Source: Suillus spraguei
Lineage: Eukaryota > Basidiomycota > Agaricomycetes > Boletales > Suillaceae
Direction of reading: 5' to 3'
Assembly: GCA_016800925.1 (NCBI GenBank)
Contig: JABCPU010001036.1
Span: forward strand, 1-18,009
DNA length: 18,009 nucleotides
Numbering within the stretch: the first letter of the stretch is position 1; every line of letters starts with the position of its first letter. Position numbers and translations under genes: made by a program. Shown in pieces: positions 7,706-18,009 of the stretch. Under the pieces are notes generated by a model. It ran no database searches and was not told the origin of the DNA. It was given only the letters and a program-made list of their open reading frames with translations.

Positions 7706-10700
7706 ACTTCTTAGGTCTGAAAAATTTTACCCAAAAGGGTTCGTATCAGCAATCAAGCACACCAGTATGATAGAGCGCCATCACCAGATACACCGAACAG
7801 TAATCATGGAGGCTAGAAGCGAACCAGCTGATTTGCCGCTAACAATTGATCGTGTCAGGTGGTCGAGATAACCTTAGCGGGCTCAAAGAGTCGTTGCCTA
7901 GTAAACGAGCTATAAGTAGTTGACTGGACTGCCGACATTATTGAACATCTCTCCTGGAATCTTCATACTTCCTTTGTCTCCACCGCAACGTCAAGCTGCC
8001 CGCGCTAGTCGATCTGTGAGCTCAGCAGACCAAAATCGCAGCTATTGAGACAAGCCCAACACCTGACGAAATACAACGTCACAATCCACCGATTGTAGCA
8101 TAGTAGATCCACGGAGCCTGCTGGAGTTCACTGGACCAATCCTATCGCGTTGACGGTATACTGTATCTTATGTCGAGTCTGTGGTTCTTCATGAATAACG
8201 AAGCCAGTGCCAGTTCGTTTGACTTCCAATTCCCCAGAGTCTTCGGGGTCGTGTTTAATCGCACTTACCACGCCGTTACCAAGGTCGCTGGGACCAAACA
8301 AGGTTACACACATAGCCGTTCGCCGCCGCATCAAATCAGAAATCACTGGTTGATACCCCGCATCCATGCCTTCATATGGATCTACTCTTTCGAATGGAAG
8401 GGACGTCACTGCCTCTCTCCGTTTGGCATGTCTGCACCAGTTCTCTTCAAACTAGGTCCGTTTCATCTTTTATGGAGTTTTGCACTTTGTACCCTTGGCT
8501 TGTAATCAGTGGGGCAACTCCATTTTTGGCTTTATCATTTTATCTCTTTCTCTTTTGGACCTTACTACCTGGCCGCCATCATTCCACGTCGAGTGTCGCT
8601 TCTGACAATCTTTGCAATTGATAAATCCACTGTTCGACTTGGGCGCTGGTCGGCTCAAGACAAATCCACCGAACCTGAGGAGCACGACCTGAGGAAGGTA
8701 TGTATGAACAACCTTTGCGTATTGACCTCTTCGTAGTTGGCCACAGGTTGAAATTTTGCTCTTTACTTGTCGCCACCTAGTTCGGACCGTCAACACAGGA
8801 CCATAGTGTCAAATTCATAAGGCATTACAGCCCGTTGTCAAGAGATCTCAATTGGGCCGACCCAATTGACAGTATACTTCCTGAAAGTACCTACGCCGGG
8901 CCATTCGTTGCGCCCCTTGTTGGATTTACGTGTTTGGATTTTCAAACTTCAAACTGAGCTGTGCGCTCCTCGGTTCACGCTGATTGCCGTAATGGCACTG
9001 AAGTAAAAGCCAATGCTCCCTAGCGTTATCTTCCAAGCGTCGAGTCGATCGCGGTCATACAAGTTCAAGGGGGAAGATATGTGAGTGATTCCAGTGTCAT
9101 TTATGCACGAGGCAGTCCACCATTACTAGTCGGCGGTATTTCTTCGGAGAATCCCAGGTGAACTACAAGTTCTCGTCAGGGGCATTCGTCATCCTTGCGC
9201 CAACGCTTCTGGACGAACGTTTGGTTCAAGAAAATGACAGAAGCTTCGCGTACCGTTACATCGGCCTGTGGAGAGATCTAACTAAAAGTTACATATCTAT
9301 CTCGCTCACTTGCCTTAACAAGGCCGCTGAGCATGCTTCTCCAGGGATGCACTAGTACTACCTGTGCCACCGAACGCCCCACATCAATCTGCCACGTAGG
9401 AGCTGCCCTCTCCACATCGACAATTAACTCATTACATTCTATTTGATGATGGCTGAGGTTATTTTTGTTGCCTCCTCGTCCGGGATCCGTCCTATTTGCA
9501 GTTGCTGACAGTACCCTGCATAGCCATAGTATTCCCATTGACCGGTGCTGAGGTCCGAATAATTAATCTATACCTGGAAATCTACTCTTGCTCGTTCGGA
9601 TTGGTCAGTTTGTCGTTTTCAGATTGGTACTTGCGGATGGCATATGTTTATTGAACTCTATGATTTAGTCAGTCATAGTTTGCAAAGTAAACTTGTTTTC
9701 CGAATCTGCAGAAGATGGCACGACATTCGGGCCGGTCACCTGTTTCGAGGCTTTCTTGCTTCTCCTTGTGCGAATCCGTACTGGCCCCAGCCCCAGATCT
9801 TTAGAACATCGGTGCGGTTGACAGCATGCAATCGTCAGTGCGGTTCCCACAATGTCGTGCGCCATGCTGTTCTGTCAACCCCCAACAACTTCTTTGCCTC
9901 CGGACCCATTTTCCTGACGCCGGCCGAACTCTTGAACTTATCAAAGTATTGATGCAACTACAGGTGAAAAGCTCCTGTGCTCCGCGGTGGTATTCAAGTT
10001 GATAAACTCCCTCGCCGTGCTTGTAATATCTCCGATTACTGCCGTCACTCTGATTTCAGTCCAATCGTCCTCAGGGATGTATCAATGGCTCAATCATGAT
10101 TCAATACATGATTCCCTGAAGATATGGTTAACTATATCATGCATTATATTGTCTGTCGGATTTTAATCGGATCTATCTCCCGCGACCCGCGATAATGCTT
10201 CCGGTGGTCCTCCTATGCTGTAAGTCTTCTCTATTAAACTTGATTTTCCCTATAGCACGTTTTCAGGGTCATATACTTCGGCCAATATTGTCCTTAAGTA
10301 AGTTTCACAGGTTATCCGAGTCGGAGTCGGGTCGCTTGCCTTCATGTTAATGTCAAGCTCTGCCAATAACCAGTAGCCATCATTGTTGAGCAGATTGTGC
10401 CTGCGCAATCAAAGCTGATGCCGTTCATTGTTTTTTTATTGGTGCGACAATTTCTAAACCTACATCGTAAGGGAAACTGAACGCCTGAGATACGAAGTTA
10501 TGTGATATTTTCAATTTTATGGCGCATTGTGGAAATTGGGGTCACAGACCCCTAAGATTGATGCTTTCGATTCCTTGTGCCTGTTCTTCCGTTCATTATT
10601 CCATGATATGTCAGTCGAAGGGTGTTCTTCTACCGACTATGATTACCAAAACGTGTCGGACGGCTGAACACTAGTCCGCGAGCGTCTACTATTTATTGCA

Positions 10701-12714
10701 GCGACGATGATATGTTAAGGATGAACAATTGACCACCCTCATAGCACTGCACGCTGATTTGGAACAAGATAAGGCAAACATGAACATGCTTAAGTGTGTC
10801 CAATCTCATCACCTATAGGCTTCCGCGATCTCATCACATTGGATCTTAGGGTAAACTTACTCCCGTGAAGGCACCACCCAGTTCATCCTTGAAAATCTCA
10901 GCACAGACGTGCGACCCGTCTAGGTCACTCAGTGTACACCGGTATAAAATTAATCATTATCATTCAATTTTCCCAGTGCCGTCGATACCGTATCTCCATC
11001 TGCATTACCTTCTCCCGCCTCGATACGATGAGTTAATATATTGCCGGTCCGACTGGCCCGTCTGGTAGGTGTGTTGTACTAATACTATGCTGACGGGTAC
11101 CGCACTGCTCAGAGCGCTGAACGGTGAAGAACATCATTGCCACCCTGTCATATCTATCTCCATTGCCTTATTTTTTCCAGTGTGGGCCGTTCCCTGTATA
11201 CTGCAATTTCCAGTCCTTTCCTGCATACTACCGCCTAATTCATTCTGATCGAGGTGATTCCCCTTTCTAGAGCTCCCTGATATTCTCTTGTGGGTGGCTG
11301 TGCTGGTTCGCAACCTATTCAGCGCTGGCGCTGACGTTTCAGGTTGCACTATCGTGACACAATACGCGCTCCACATGCTGCTACGCCTCCGTTGTATGAC
11401 ACTAGTACCACATTCATCTCAGCCCCTTGTGCTATTGGTTAATATCGGATTATGTATGTAAAACTGCCCAACGGCTTTCCGTACCTCCGGTCAATATAAG
11501 AAGGGATGATACGGTTTTCAAGATTTGTCAGCTGGCGATGTAGTCTGGCTGTTAGCAACCTGTACTAGACTTTTGGAGTTATTATGTTTAATGAATAATC
11601 GCTTTCACCACTGTGCCGAGATAGAAGGCAGACACCACCGCCGAACGTAGCATGCCAACGCCTATCCATTGTTCGAGATCTCACCCCTGTCTACAAAGTG
11701 GTCATAAATTACGATGCGGTCTAGTATGCGTGTACTAAAATATTACGCTATATCCCACTTATACACGACAGAAGTACTTCTGCGCCTATTGTGAATTAAT
11801 GCGACAGAGTTCAGAGTTAATTCAATATAGAAAGAAAAAGAAAGTTAGGATTATGTGGCGGCTGTATCAAGCCATGCCTGGAGCAGAAAGCATGGTCGAT
11901 TAATAATTAAAAATTCCACTCGTATCGGTTGGTAGGGAGGCTATTACAGTTGTCCAGCAAAATGGGCTCATGGAATAAAAAAAACTGGCAACGGCGTCCC
12001 GGGGTGAACTGAATTCGTCGCGGTAGAGAAGATAATTCCGGGATGTGGTCCCCTCTATCTTGTTCGCTCTATCAAGGTATAAGCATCTATGTCTGAATAG
12101 CTGCTGTTTCCTTTTCTGGTAGGCAGTCGTTCTATCCGACGTTTCGATCAGATTGAGGGTGAGGAACTTGAAGTTATATAGGTGGCATCGCGCTCGCACG
12201 TAAGACTGATTTAGCTTGGTAGGTTCTGTGCCGATGGTAAATTTTAATCCAGAGAGCATGGTGATCATCATGAAAGTTGAATGTAGGTCGAATAAAAAAA
12301 GCAGGCCTCAGGTCGGGGTTCACATCGTTTTGCGGTTCCGTAGACTGTAGTATCAAATTTGTCCGAGGAGTGAGTCTGGTTCACGTCGAGCTGTCAAAAG
12401 TTGGATGGTGTTGTGAAATTTAGCTTTGCGTTCTGTCAAGTGAAATAGCGGGCGCCATCACGGAGATTGACGAGATGCTAGTGAACCTAAAGTGTCGCGA
12501 AGGATGCTATGCAGTGATATGTATCAAGCACGCTGTGATATGTCAAGAAATATTAATGATTTACATGTCAAAGAGTCGCGGGAGAAGATATGACAAGTTT
12601 CTTACATTGTGGTGGAGGTCCTGGAGATATCACGGTGCCGAGGCTACGAGGGATCGGTGGTAGTAGATAGGACGGCCTGAGAGAGTAAAACTAAGGATAG
12701 AATGATGTAATAAG

Positions 12715-12748
12715 AATTGTTTATAATTATTTGATTTAATATTTGTAC
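12715..12748 (+). promoter_or_regulatory. AT-rich block upstream of the bHLH gene, possible core promoter
   Basis: A short block of almost only A and T with a TATAAT-like core lies about 95-125 bases before the ATG at 12841. The placement suits a core promoter, but AT-rich blocks are common in fungal intergenic DNA, so this is weak. Confidence 0.2.
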
Positions 12749-12840
12749 CTGTTCCCATACTCGGACCGAGACCCCGAGAGAGAAATAGTTCAAGTGATAA
12801 TAAAGTGAAGTAATTAGATTTCACTTTGTATCCTCTTCTC

Positions 12841-14992
12841 ATGTCCAGCTATAGTACAACTGTAAGGCAAGAAGGTTTTCAGCTTCCTTCACCTGTACAC
12901 ACTGCTTCGTCACCGTCAGAGACGCCGACCTCACCCCCTTCAACGTCGTCAACAGATCTTTTCATGCCACCAAATCTATCTTTTCTTCCCGATTCATTTC
13001 GCAAATTTCCAAGTGCTGCTCAAGTTCACTCTCATCATCAACCGGCTGCGACGCAAAGTACTGCTTTAGACTTCACCGACGATCTTGCAACGCTCATCGA
13101 CTCTCATGCATCACACGAACGTAGTACATACGATGCAGACCCATACCGTCATAATATTTTTGACATCAGCGCTCCTGCAACTCACTACCGACCTCCATCA
13201 TCGACAGATATCTACCCAAACAGTCAACAACAACACACCAATGATCTCCCTCATGCCCATTTTAACAGTACCCTTCCTGCCTTAAATAGTAGTTTGCGTT
13301 ACGAACCCCACCCAGATCCCCCATCACATTTTGCGTACCGCCACACCCCGTCCCGCACAACCCCAACTCACGCAGTCGTAGCCGTTCACGCCCCCCAAGC
13401 CTAGGCCCTACCAGAACATCTCGACGTGATCGTCGCGCCAATAGCATTAGTTCACATGTATCCGGCACTTCCCCACCCCCTTCTACCCGTCCTCATGCCA
13501 TAGTCATCCCCGGTCGTGGTGGTGGTTCAACAATGGGCGGCTTCTTTGTTCCAGGTCAAGGCGAATACTCGCTTCCCACACCCGACAGTCTATCTCATTC
13601 CTTTGGCGGGTTTCAGGGATATAATGCGGCGGCAACGGCTTCGTACCCCACACAGCCGGCTTCCTTTGCTTCCCAAAATAATGTGGCTGTAAATTATGGT
13701 AGTTTTAATGGCCGTACCGGAACTCCCAGCATGGGAATCATCCCAGCGAAGTTTCTACTTTGGGTATGCTTGCGAGCAGCACCACATCTCCGCCTGCAGC
13801 TACCAAAGGAAAACATTCTGATGGCGATGGTTTGTCAGAAAAGAGGCGAAGAAGGCGGGAGAGTCATAATGCTGTCGAGAGAAGGCGGAGAGATAACATC
13901 AACGAAAGAATCGGCGAGCTTGCAGGGTTAATTCCAGGGGTGCTGTTTGAATGTGATGGTGGGTTTTCCTTCCCTCCTTTCGGTCCTCGGTCTTCCGTTT
14001 TTTTTTTCATTCGCCGGAAACTATCTATTTCTTGATTTTTGATCTGATCCTCGGATCTTGTCCAATCATCTAACCCATCGCCACAGCCCCACTCATTGCT
14101 CCGACATCCCCCACACTCCTCAGCGCAACTTCCCCTGCGGTCGAAAATAACGATCTATTCTCACTCCCCCTTCTCCCAGATGCAGCAAACTCTGACGAAG
14201 GTTTGCCTGACGTTCCTGAGAATGGGGTACCTGGTACCTCTGTAAACGGGAATGCAGTGAAAAAGGATCCAAGTGAAGATGGAGATGACGGTGCGTCTTT
14301 TGCGTGCTGTAGAAGGCAGCTTCTGACGCTCCTGAGCAGGCCGGGGTAATGCGAATGGCGGTGTGAATGGCGGTATCCCCACGAACGGGATCACTACTGC
14401 AAATGGCTCTGAGCCGCAAATGATCAAGGCGAACAAGGGGATGATTTTGAGGAAGGTAGGTATCCTTTTTTGTATCTCTGTTGCTCTTGGCGGCTGGATG
14501 CCGCTCTGTACGCATTGTGTACGCTCATTTGCCAAATATGTGCATTCGTTTTCTGCATATATACACCTTTCCACATGTTCATTCACCTGAAAATCGCTCA
14601 ATTACTGATTCCACTCCCCAGTCCGTGGAATACATTCGCTACCTCCAACAGCTGGTCAACGTTCAAGCTTCACGTGGCCGAGATCTCGAAGAGCGCAACC
14701 GCGCCCTCGAGCGCGAATTAGCAACGATCCGTGGAACCCCCTCCCCTCCTCCCGGTCTGCTTCAAACTCAAATTCTGCAGACTCATCCAGACTTTCCCTC
14801 GCATCCTCACAAACGTCCCTACCACAATCTTCATGGGAAGCCGAGAGAAAGTGGGAGATGGACATTGAGGATCGGGTTGGAGATGAAGAACGTGGTCGGG
14901 GCCGTGTGCGTGCGAGGAAAGAGGACATTGGTGGTGCAAAAGTCCGGGAGGATGATGCGATTAGCGGGGAGGAACGCGATATGGAGATATGA
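12841..14992 (+). CDS. Fungal class B bHLH transcription factor with extended loop
   Basis: The gene encodes about 600 residues in four exons: 12841-13958, 14087-14290, 14340-14455 and 14622-14992. Introns 13959-14086, 14291-14339 and 14456-14621 have GT-AG ends and keep frame. A long disordered N-terminal part (Ser, Pro, His, Gln-rich, with an Arg-Ser run near 13367-13400) precedes the basic region RESHNAVERRRRDNINERI. His, Glu and Arg there occupy the positions that read CACGTG E-boxes in class B factors, so nuclear E-box binding as a dimer is expected. A coiled coil follows helix 2, then a charged C-terminus. Reading it requires three one-base frame corrections: within 13342-13372, within 13725-13745 and in the C-run at 14737-14754. 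Each has the sense of one missing base, so either the sequence has errors or the gene is newly broken. The ATG at 12841 is the first in frame; the TTG at 12826 upstream is not a likely start. The target pathway is unknown. Confidence 0.87.
13844..14735 (+). other. bHLH DNA-binding and dimerisation region, split by three introns
   Basis: The basic region and helix 1 run from 13844 to about 13936 (KRRRRRESHNAVERRRR then DNINERIGELAGLIPG). Helix 2 starts at about 14429 with NKGMILRK, is interrupted by the intron 14456-14621, and resumes with SVEYIRYLQQLVNVQA. It continues as a heptad-like coiled coil with RDLEERNRALERELATIR to about 14732. Between the helices lies a loop of about 100 residues: an acidic Ser/Pro part in exon 2 and a Gly/Asn-rich part in exon 3. 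Long loops are known in some fungal bHLH proteins, such as yeast Rtg3, Tye7 and Hms1. The conserved Lys-Gly/Ile-Leu pattern at the start of helix 2 supports the assignment. Confidence 0.88.
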
Positions 14993-15099
14993 CAGCGATT
15001 CATATCTTCCGCACTATCTCACGGAATTTGGAATGGTCTCAGTTCGTAACATCGACACCTACTGATCCAGATCCATCAGCTCTGGCACAACCATTCCAT

Positions 15100-15119
15100 C
15101 ATGCTCATGCTCATGCTCA
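15100..15119 (+). repeat. CATGCT hexamer repeat, about three copies
   Basis: CATGCT occurs three times in a row, followed by CA. In one frame, which is open from 14989 to 15252, it would encode alternating His and Ala. That frame is one base off the bHLH frame, so the repeat could be the 3' untranslated region or a coding tail. Confidence 0.6.
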
Positions 15120-15424
15120 CGTCCCTTCATGCCTGGACGGTTTTATCCATCTTTTTTTCTCGCGTTTTATCTTTGTTTTATCACCCCGCCCTCATGCACA
15201 CTGTATCATTCATAGCCCTGCCTTGGTTTCCTGTGTTATTGCTCCTTATTAGGTCTTCTTGTCGTTCTTGACTACATCACAACGCCTGCACTTCCACCTC
15301 TTCAAGTTCACCCCATACGAGCGCTGGGTCTCACGGAATTCTTACCCCGAACAGTGCTTCTAGCGTTATCCACCCGCCACCAATCCCGGCAGCACGGCCC
15401 GATGGTTTGACATCTGCATTGCGA

Positions 15425-15590
15425 CACCAGGATTGAAACCTTCTAGCCGATGACCTCTCGTCTATTCCACTCCCTCCCTCCATCATCCACTGGAAGCTCT
15501 CCATTTCAATTCCTCTATACACCAATTCACTTCCATCCATCCACCATTTTATCTCTCTCCCTACCATTCCACTCATCTGACCACCGATTC
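15425..15590 (+). other. Pyrimidine-rich tract
   Basis: The + strand is strongly enriched in C and T, with repeated CCATC and CTCCCT motifs. Such tracts are common just upstream of transcription starts in filamentous fungi, which could point to an unrecognised + strand gene downstream. I see no convincing coding sequence after it. It may equally be a low-complexity part of the intergenic region. Confidence 0.4.
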
Positions 15591-18009
15591 AATTGGTAGA
15601 CCCTTCCTGCCTGGTGCTCATATCACATAACACCACCTATCATTACCTGTTTATCATCCTCCACCGAAAAATGTACCAACATCGTCGAATTCGAAACCAA
15701 GGTCAGGTCAGAGTCAGTATCTATCTATCGTCGTACCTACTGGCATTATTTGTGTCGTATCAATATCAATATAAGGAGTTTCACGCTTCTTGTGTAGAGT
15801 TTTGAGTTTGATATCGAGATTGAGATGGGTGATTTATTGTGTGAGGTGAGGTGCTGTAGAGGATGGGATCAAGGTGAAGCCATATTCTGCAGTGTGAGGG
15901 CGAAGTGCTGTCGAGCATCTACGCCAGTAACCGATCAGAATATTTGCAGAAACGGAATTGGGAAATAGAATAGAATACACCAAAAGCACTCAGCAGTGAG
16001 CACTAATACATAGTAATTAATTCAACGACGAGCAAGCCCTTATATACGCCCATCTCAGGCCTAGGGCGTGACTTGAACGTGTACGTACGTCCTCGCCCAC
16101 CTGACATGGGGGTACTGATCACCTGGCGCAGTTCTAGCGCTATCTAGCGAGCACGAGTCCGAGGATTGATTGACGTGCGAGTGCAGCTTACAAGTTATAG
16201 CCTTGGCAGTGCTTAGACTAGGCTCGCCTGGTCGTGTTTTTGTTGTTTGTTCCTATCCTGGAATGATGACTTGCTGATCGATAAGCACACAGAGTCCGAG
16301 TCACATCCGGCTGGCAGTTGCATCGATCGGCATTGATTGATTAGGATTCGATGATATCTGTTGATGGTGTAGTGATGTAAGTAGTACAATCGTATCGCCG
16401 ACGAGGCGATGATATTGATATGTCTGATAACCCAACTAGTGCCACTTAGATTTTCAACCTCGAGTGTCGAATACACCGATATTTATGCAAGAAGAATGTC
16501 AGTACGCATAATTCATCTCAGCGGCTTGGATCTCACCAACAGCCATCAGCCAAAAAACCATGGTCAGGGTCAAGTACCTATAATGTAGTTCGAAGGACGA
16601 ACCTGAGAAACACCTGGGTGCTTCGGTATCGGTATCCCCTTGAACCAATAGAGTGAAGACAGCACTCAGCGAGTCCGTTCAACTCCCTTCTCTTCGGACG
16701 CGCGATATACTACTATGTGCGCGCTGTCGGATCGATAGATGAAACACTTCCAAAGGGAATCTTCTCCGCTCAATCGAGTTTTTCCTAGGGCTATCACAGC
16801 GCGAGGCAAAACTATGAGCGGAGCACAGGGTGAACAGTGACAAATGGTGCTGAAGCCTGGAGGACGGTAGCTCCGCCGAGTCTACTAGTAGCGCTGGGCG
16901 GAACAACGCGAGAAAGTGCAATGGCGTGAGGTCTTCCCACTCCATCAATATTACCGAAAGTTGACCTATGGGCGCTTGTGTTCGACGCCTCTGGAGCTCC
17001 GGTCGGTCGGTAGTGGCATAAGAATCAACCATCGATATTATGATGAGGGAGTTTTCCCGTCCGAAGTTGATGAAACGGATCCAGAAGACGAAGACTCCTC
17101 GGAAGAATCGGAACTCCCCCAGCTACTCTATGAATAGCGCGGTTGAAAGAACTGTTTCAGGTCTGCCGCTGTTTGGATGGTGTTTAACAAGAATAGTGAC
17201 GTGCTCAGCCGGAATACTGGGTCTATGACGTACTGGTAAGTTGTCGGGCAAATGACGATGGAGGCCTCAAAGGTGTCGTTGCTTCATGAAACTGCTCCGA
17301 TTGCTGTCACGTATCCGAACCGTTCTGCACTTGTCCAAGACCGAGAGGGAGTTTAAGTTATTATTGGCCAGGCTAATGTTAACCACAAGCCCGGCCGCGG
17401 ATAAGACAAGATAAGATTAATGCCTATAGGGTTAATTCAACCGACTTATAAGTAAAATAGTAGACCGCCCGGTGGTCCCAAAATATGCATCTATTTTGCA
17501 CATGTTTTCAATACATCCACCACGCACATATCGCAAGATAGTACTGCCCCCAGTCCGGTTCCAGTCTTGTCTTTCAGTGCAAGTATATACCGGCCTCGAC
17601 AAAAGCCCCAAAGAACAAGCAGTTCATCTCATTCCCGCACGAGTGGTTTCCGGCTATCTTGCCATATTATCAAGCGCATCGCCACAAATACCAAACTTCC
17701 AACAAGACAAATGCTCTTATCGCCACAGGACACGATTTCAGCGTGGGAAGTACGAGAACGACTATGACTACTCACACCACTGAAAAGCGACGGTATCACC
17801 ACCTATATTGAGATGAAAGTAAAGCACCTGATATTGGACCGCCTGAAATTATTGGTTCAATGGGAAACAAAAACAGCGAAAAACTACTCACTGAGCAACG
17901 AACCAAATGCTGAAATTCGCAGTTTATCAGGAGTTCTAGCACAGAGGTGACTGATACACACCAGTGAAGGCGAAAGATATGCCCAGACGCGCCCTGCATA
18001 AGAGGGTCA

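Larger units (their letters stand above)
7027..12840. other. 5.8 kb stretch without a supportable gene
   Basis: No known domain can be read on either strand. The longest frames (for example 11900-12271 -, 123 codons; 9644-9952 +, 102 codons; 8128-8409 -, 93 codons) are within chance expectation and lack recognisable motifs. The most protein-like is the - strand at 8440-8128, which follows an acceptor-like CCTAG near 8444, but it stops after about 105 codons with no clear partner exons. I see no reverse transcriptase, integrase, transposase or long terminal repeat. Old decayed elements beyond recognition remain possible. Confidence 0.45.
15000..18009. other. 3' flank and intergenic DNA without a supportable gene
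   Basis: The first 250 bases may include the 3' untranslated region of the bHLH gene or, if one more base is missing near 14986, a C-terminal extension. Beyond that only short chance frames are seen. The frame at 16916-17137 (+) ends in an acidic run (DETDPEDEDSSEESELPQ) but has no recognisable domain. The frame at 17472-17783 (+, starting at a non-ATG codon) and the frame at 16679-17032 (-) also lack recognisable domains. No RNA gene or mobile element is evident. Confidence 0.45.

Noticed and set aside
8128..8440. Protein-like - strand frame following an acceptor-like site
   Set aside because: There are no recognisable family, no clear partner exons and an early stop; kept only as a weak lead in the gene-free gap.
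9665..10070. Several - strand fragments that look protein-like in different frames
   Set aside because: Joining them needs arbitrary frame changes and splice sites, and none matches a family I know.
10846..10853. TTAGGG, a telomere-type hexamer
   Set aside because: Only one copy is present, without tandem repetition.
12826..12840. Start of the bHLH gene at 12826
   Set aside because: The codon there is TTG; the first in-frame ATG is at 12841.
13335..13375. A short intron that would explain the frame change in the bHLH N-terminal region
   Set aside because: It would be only 41 bases, below the usual minimum, and the donor GTACCG is poor; a one-base loss in the C-rich run is simpler, though not proven.
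14120..14601. Two long - strand frames of 131 and 146 codons
   Set aside because: They are antisense to the exons and introns encoding the bHLH loop and helix 2.

Overview
The window looks like nuclear DNA of a filamentous basidiomycete, most likely an Agaricomycete and possibly of the order Boletales. The evidence is short introns of about 46-65 bases with clear 5' and 3' splice signals, a WD40-TPR protein of a type I associate with Boletales, a single-exon Frag1/DRAM/Sfk1 membrane protein, and a fungal class B bHLH factor. The order-level placement rests on memory of protein families, not on a search. There are no bacterial-style operons, CRISPR arrays, rRNA or tRNA genes.

Layout: 1-1776 has no recognisable gene. 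Bases 1777-1925 hold a cluster of inverted repeats. Bases 1970-4605 (+) carry a ten-exon WD40-TPR gene. Its WD40 half is broken by frameshifts, a small deletion and two in-frame stops, while most of its TPR and C-terminal half is still open and spliceable. A possible AATAAA polyadenylation signal follows at 4674. Bases 4680-6190 hold nothing I can identify. Bases 6274-7026 (+) are an intact 250-residue six-pass membrane protein of the Frag1/DRAM/Sfk1 family, with a 10-base direct repeat just upstream. Bases 7027-12840 are a 5.8 kb stretch without a supportable gene. Bases 12841-14992 (+) encode a bHLH transcription factor of about 600 residues with four exons and an unusually long loop. Bases 15000-18009 again hold no recognisable gene, only a pyrimidine-rich tract and scattered chance ORFs.

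The three genes are all on the + strand and are separated by long gaps. Nothing suggests that they form one pathway or cluster: one is a decayed scaffold protein, one a plasma-membrane lipid-signalling component and one a DNA-binding regulator. The two multi-exon genes share one oddity. All the frame breaks I could resolve have the sense of one missing base. In the bHLH gene they sit in or next to C or G runs, which raises the possibility of assembly errors there, whereas the WD40 gene also has nonsense substitutions and is best called a pseudogene.

I found no convincing new multi-gene system. The items most worth a second look are the half-decayed WD40-TPR gene with two GC-AG introns, the same-sense indels in both large genes, the roughly 100-residue bHLH loop interrupted by introns, and the mutually exclusive hairpins upstream of the WD40-TPR gene.
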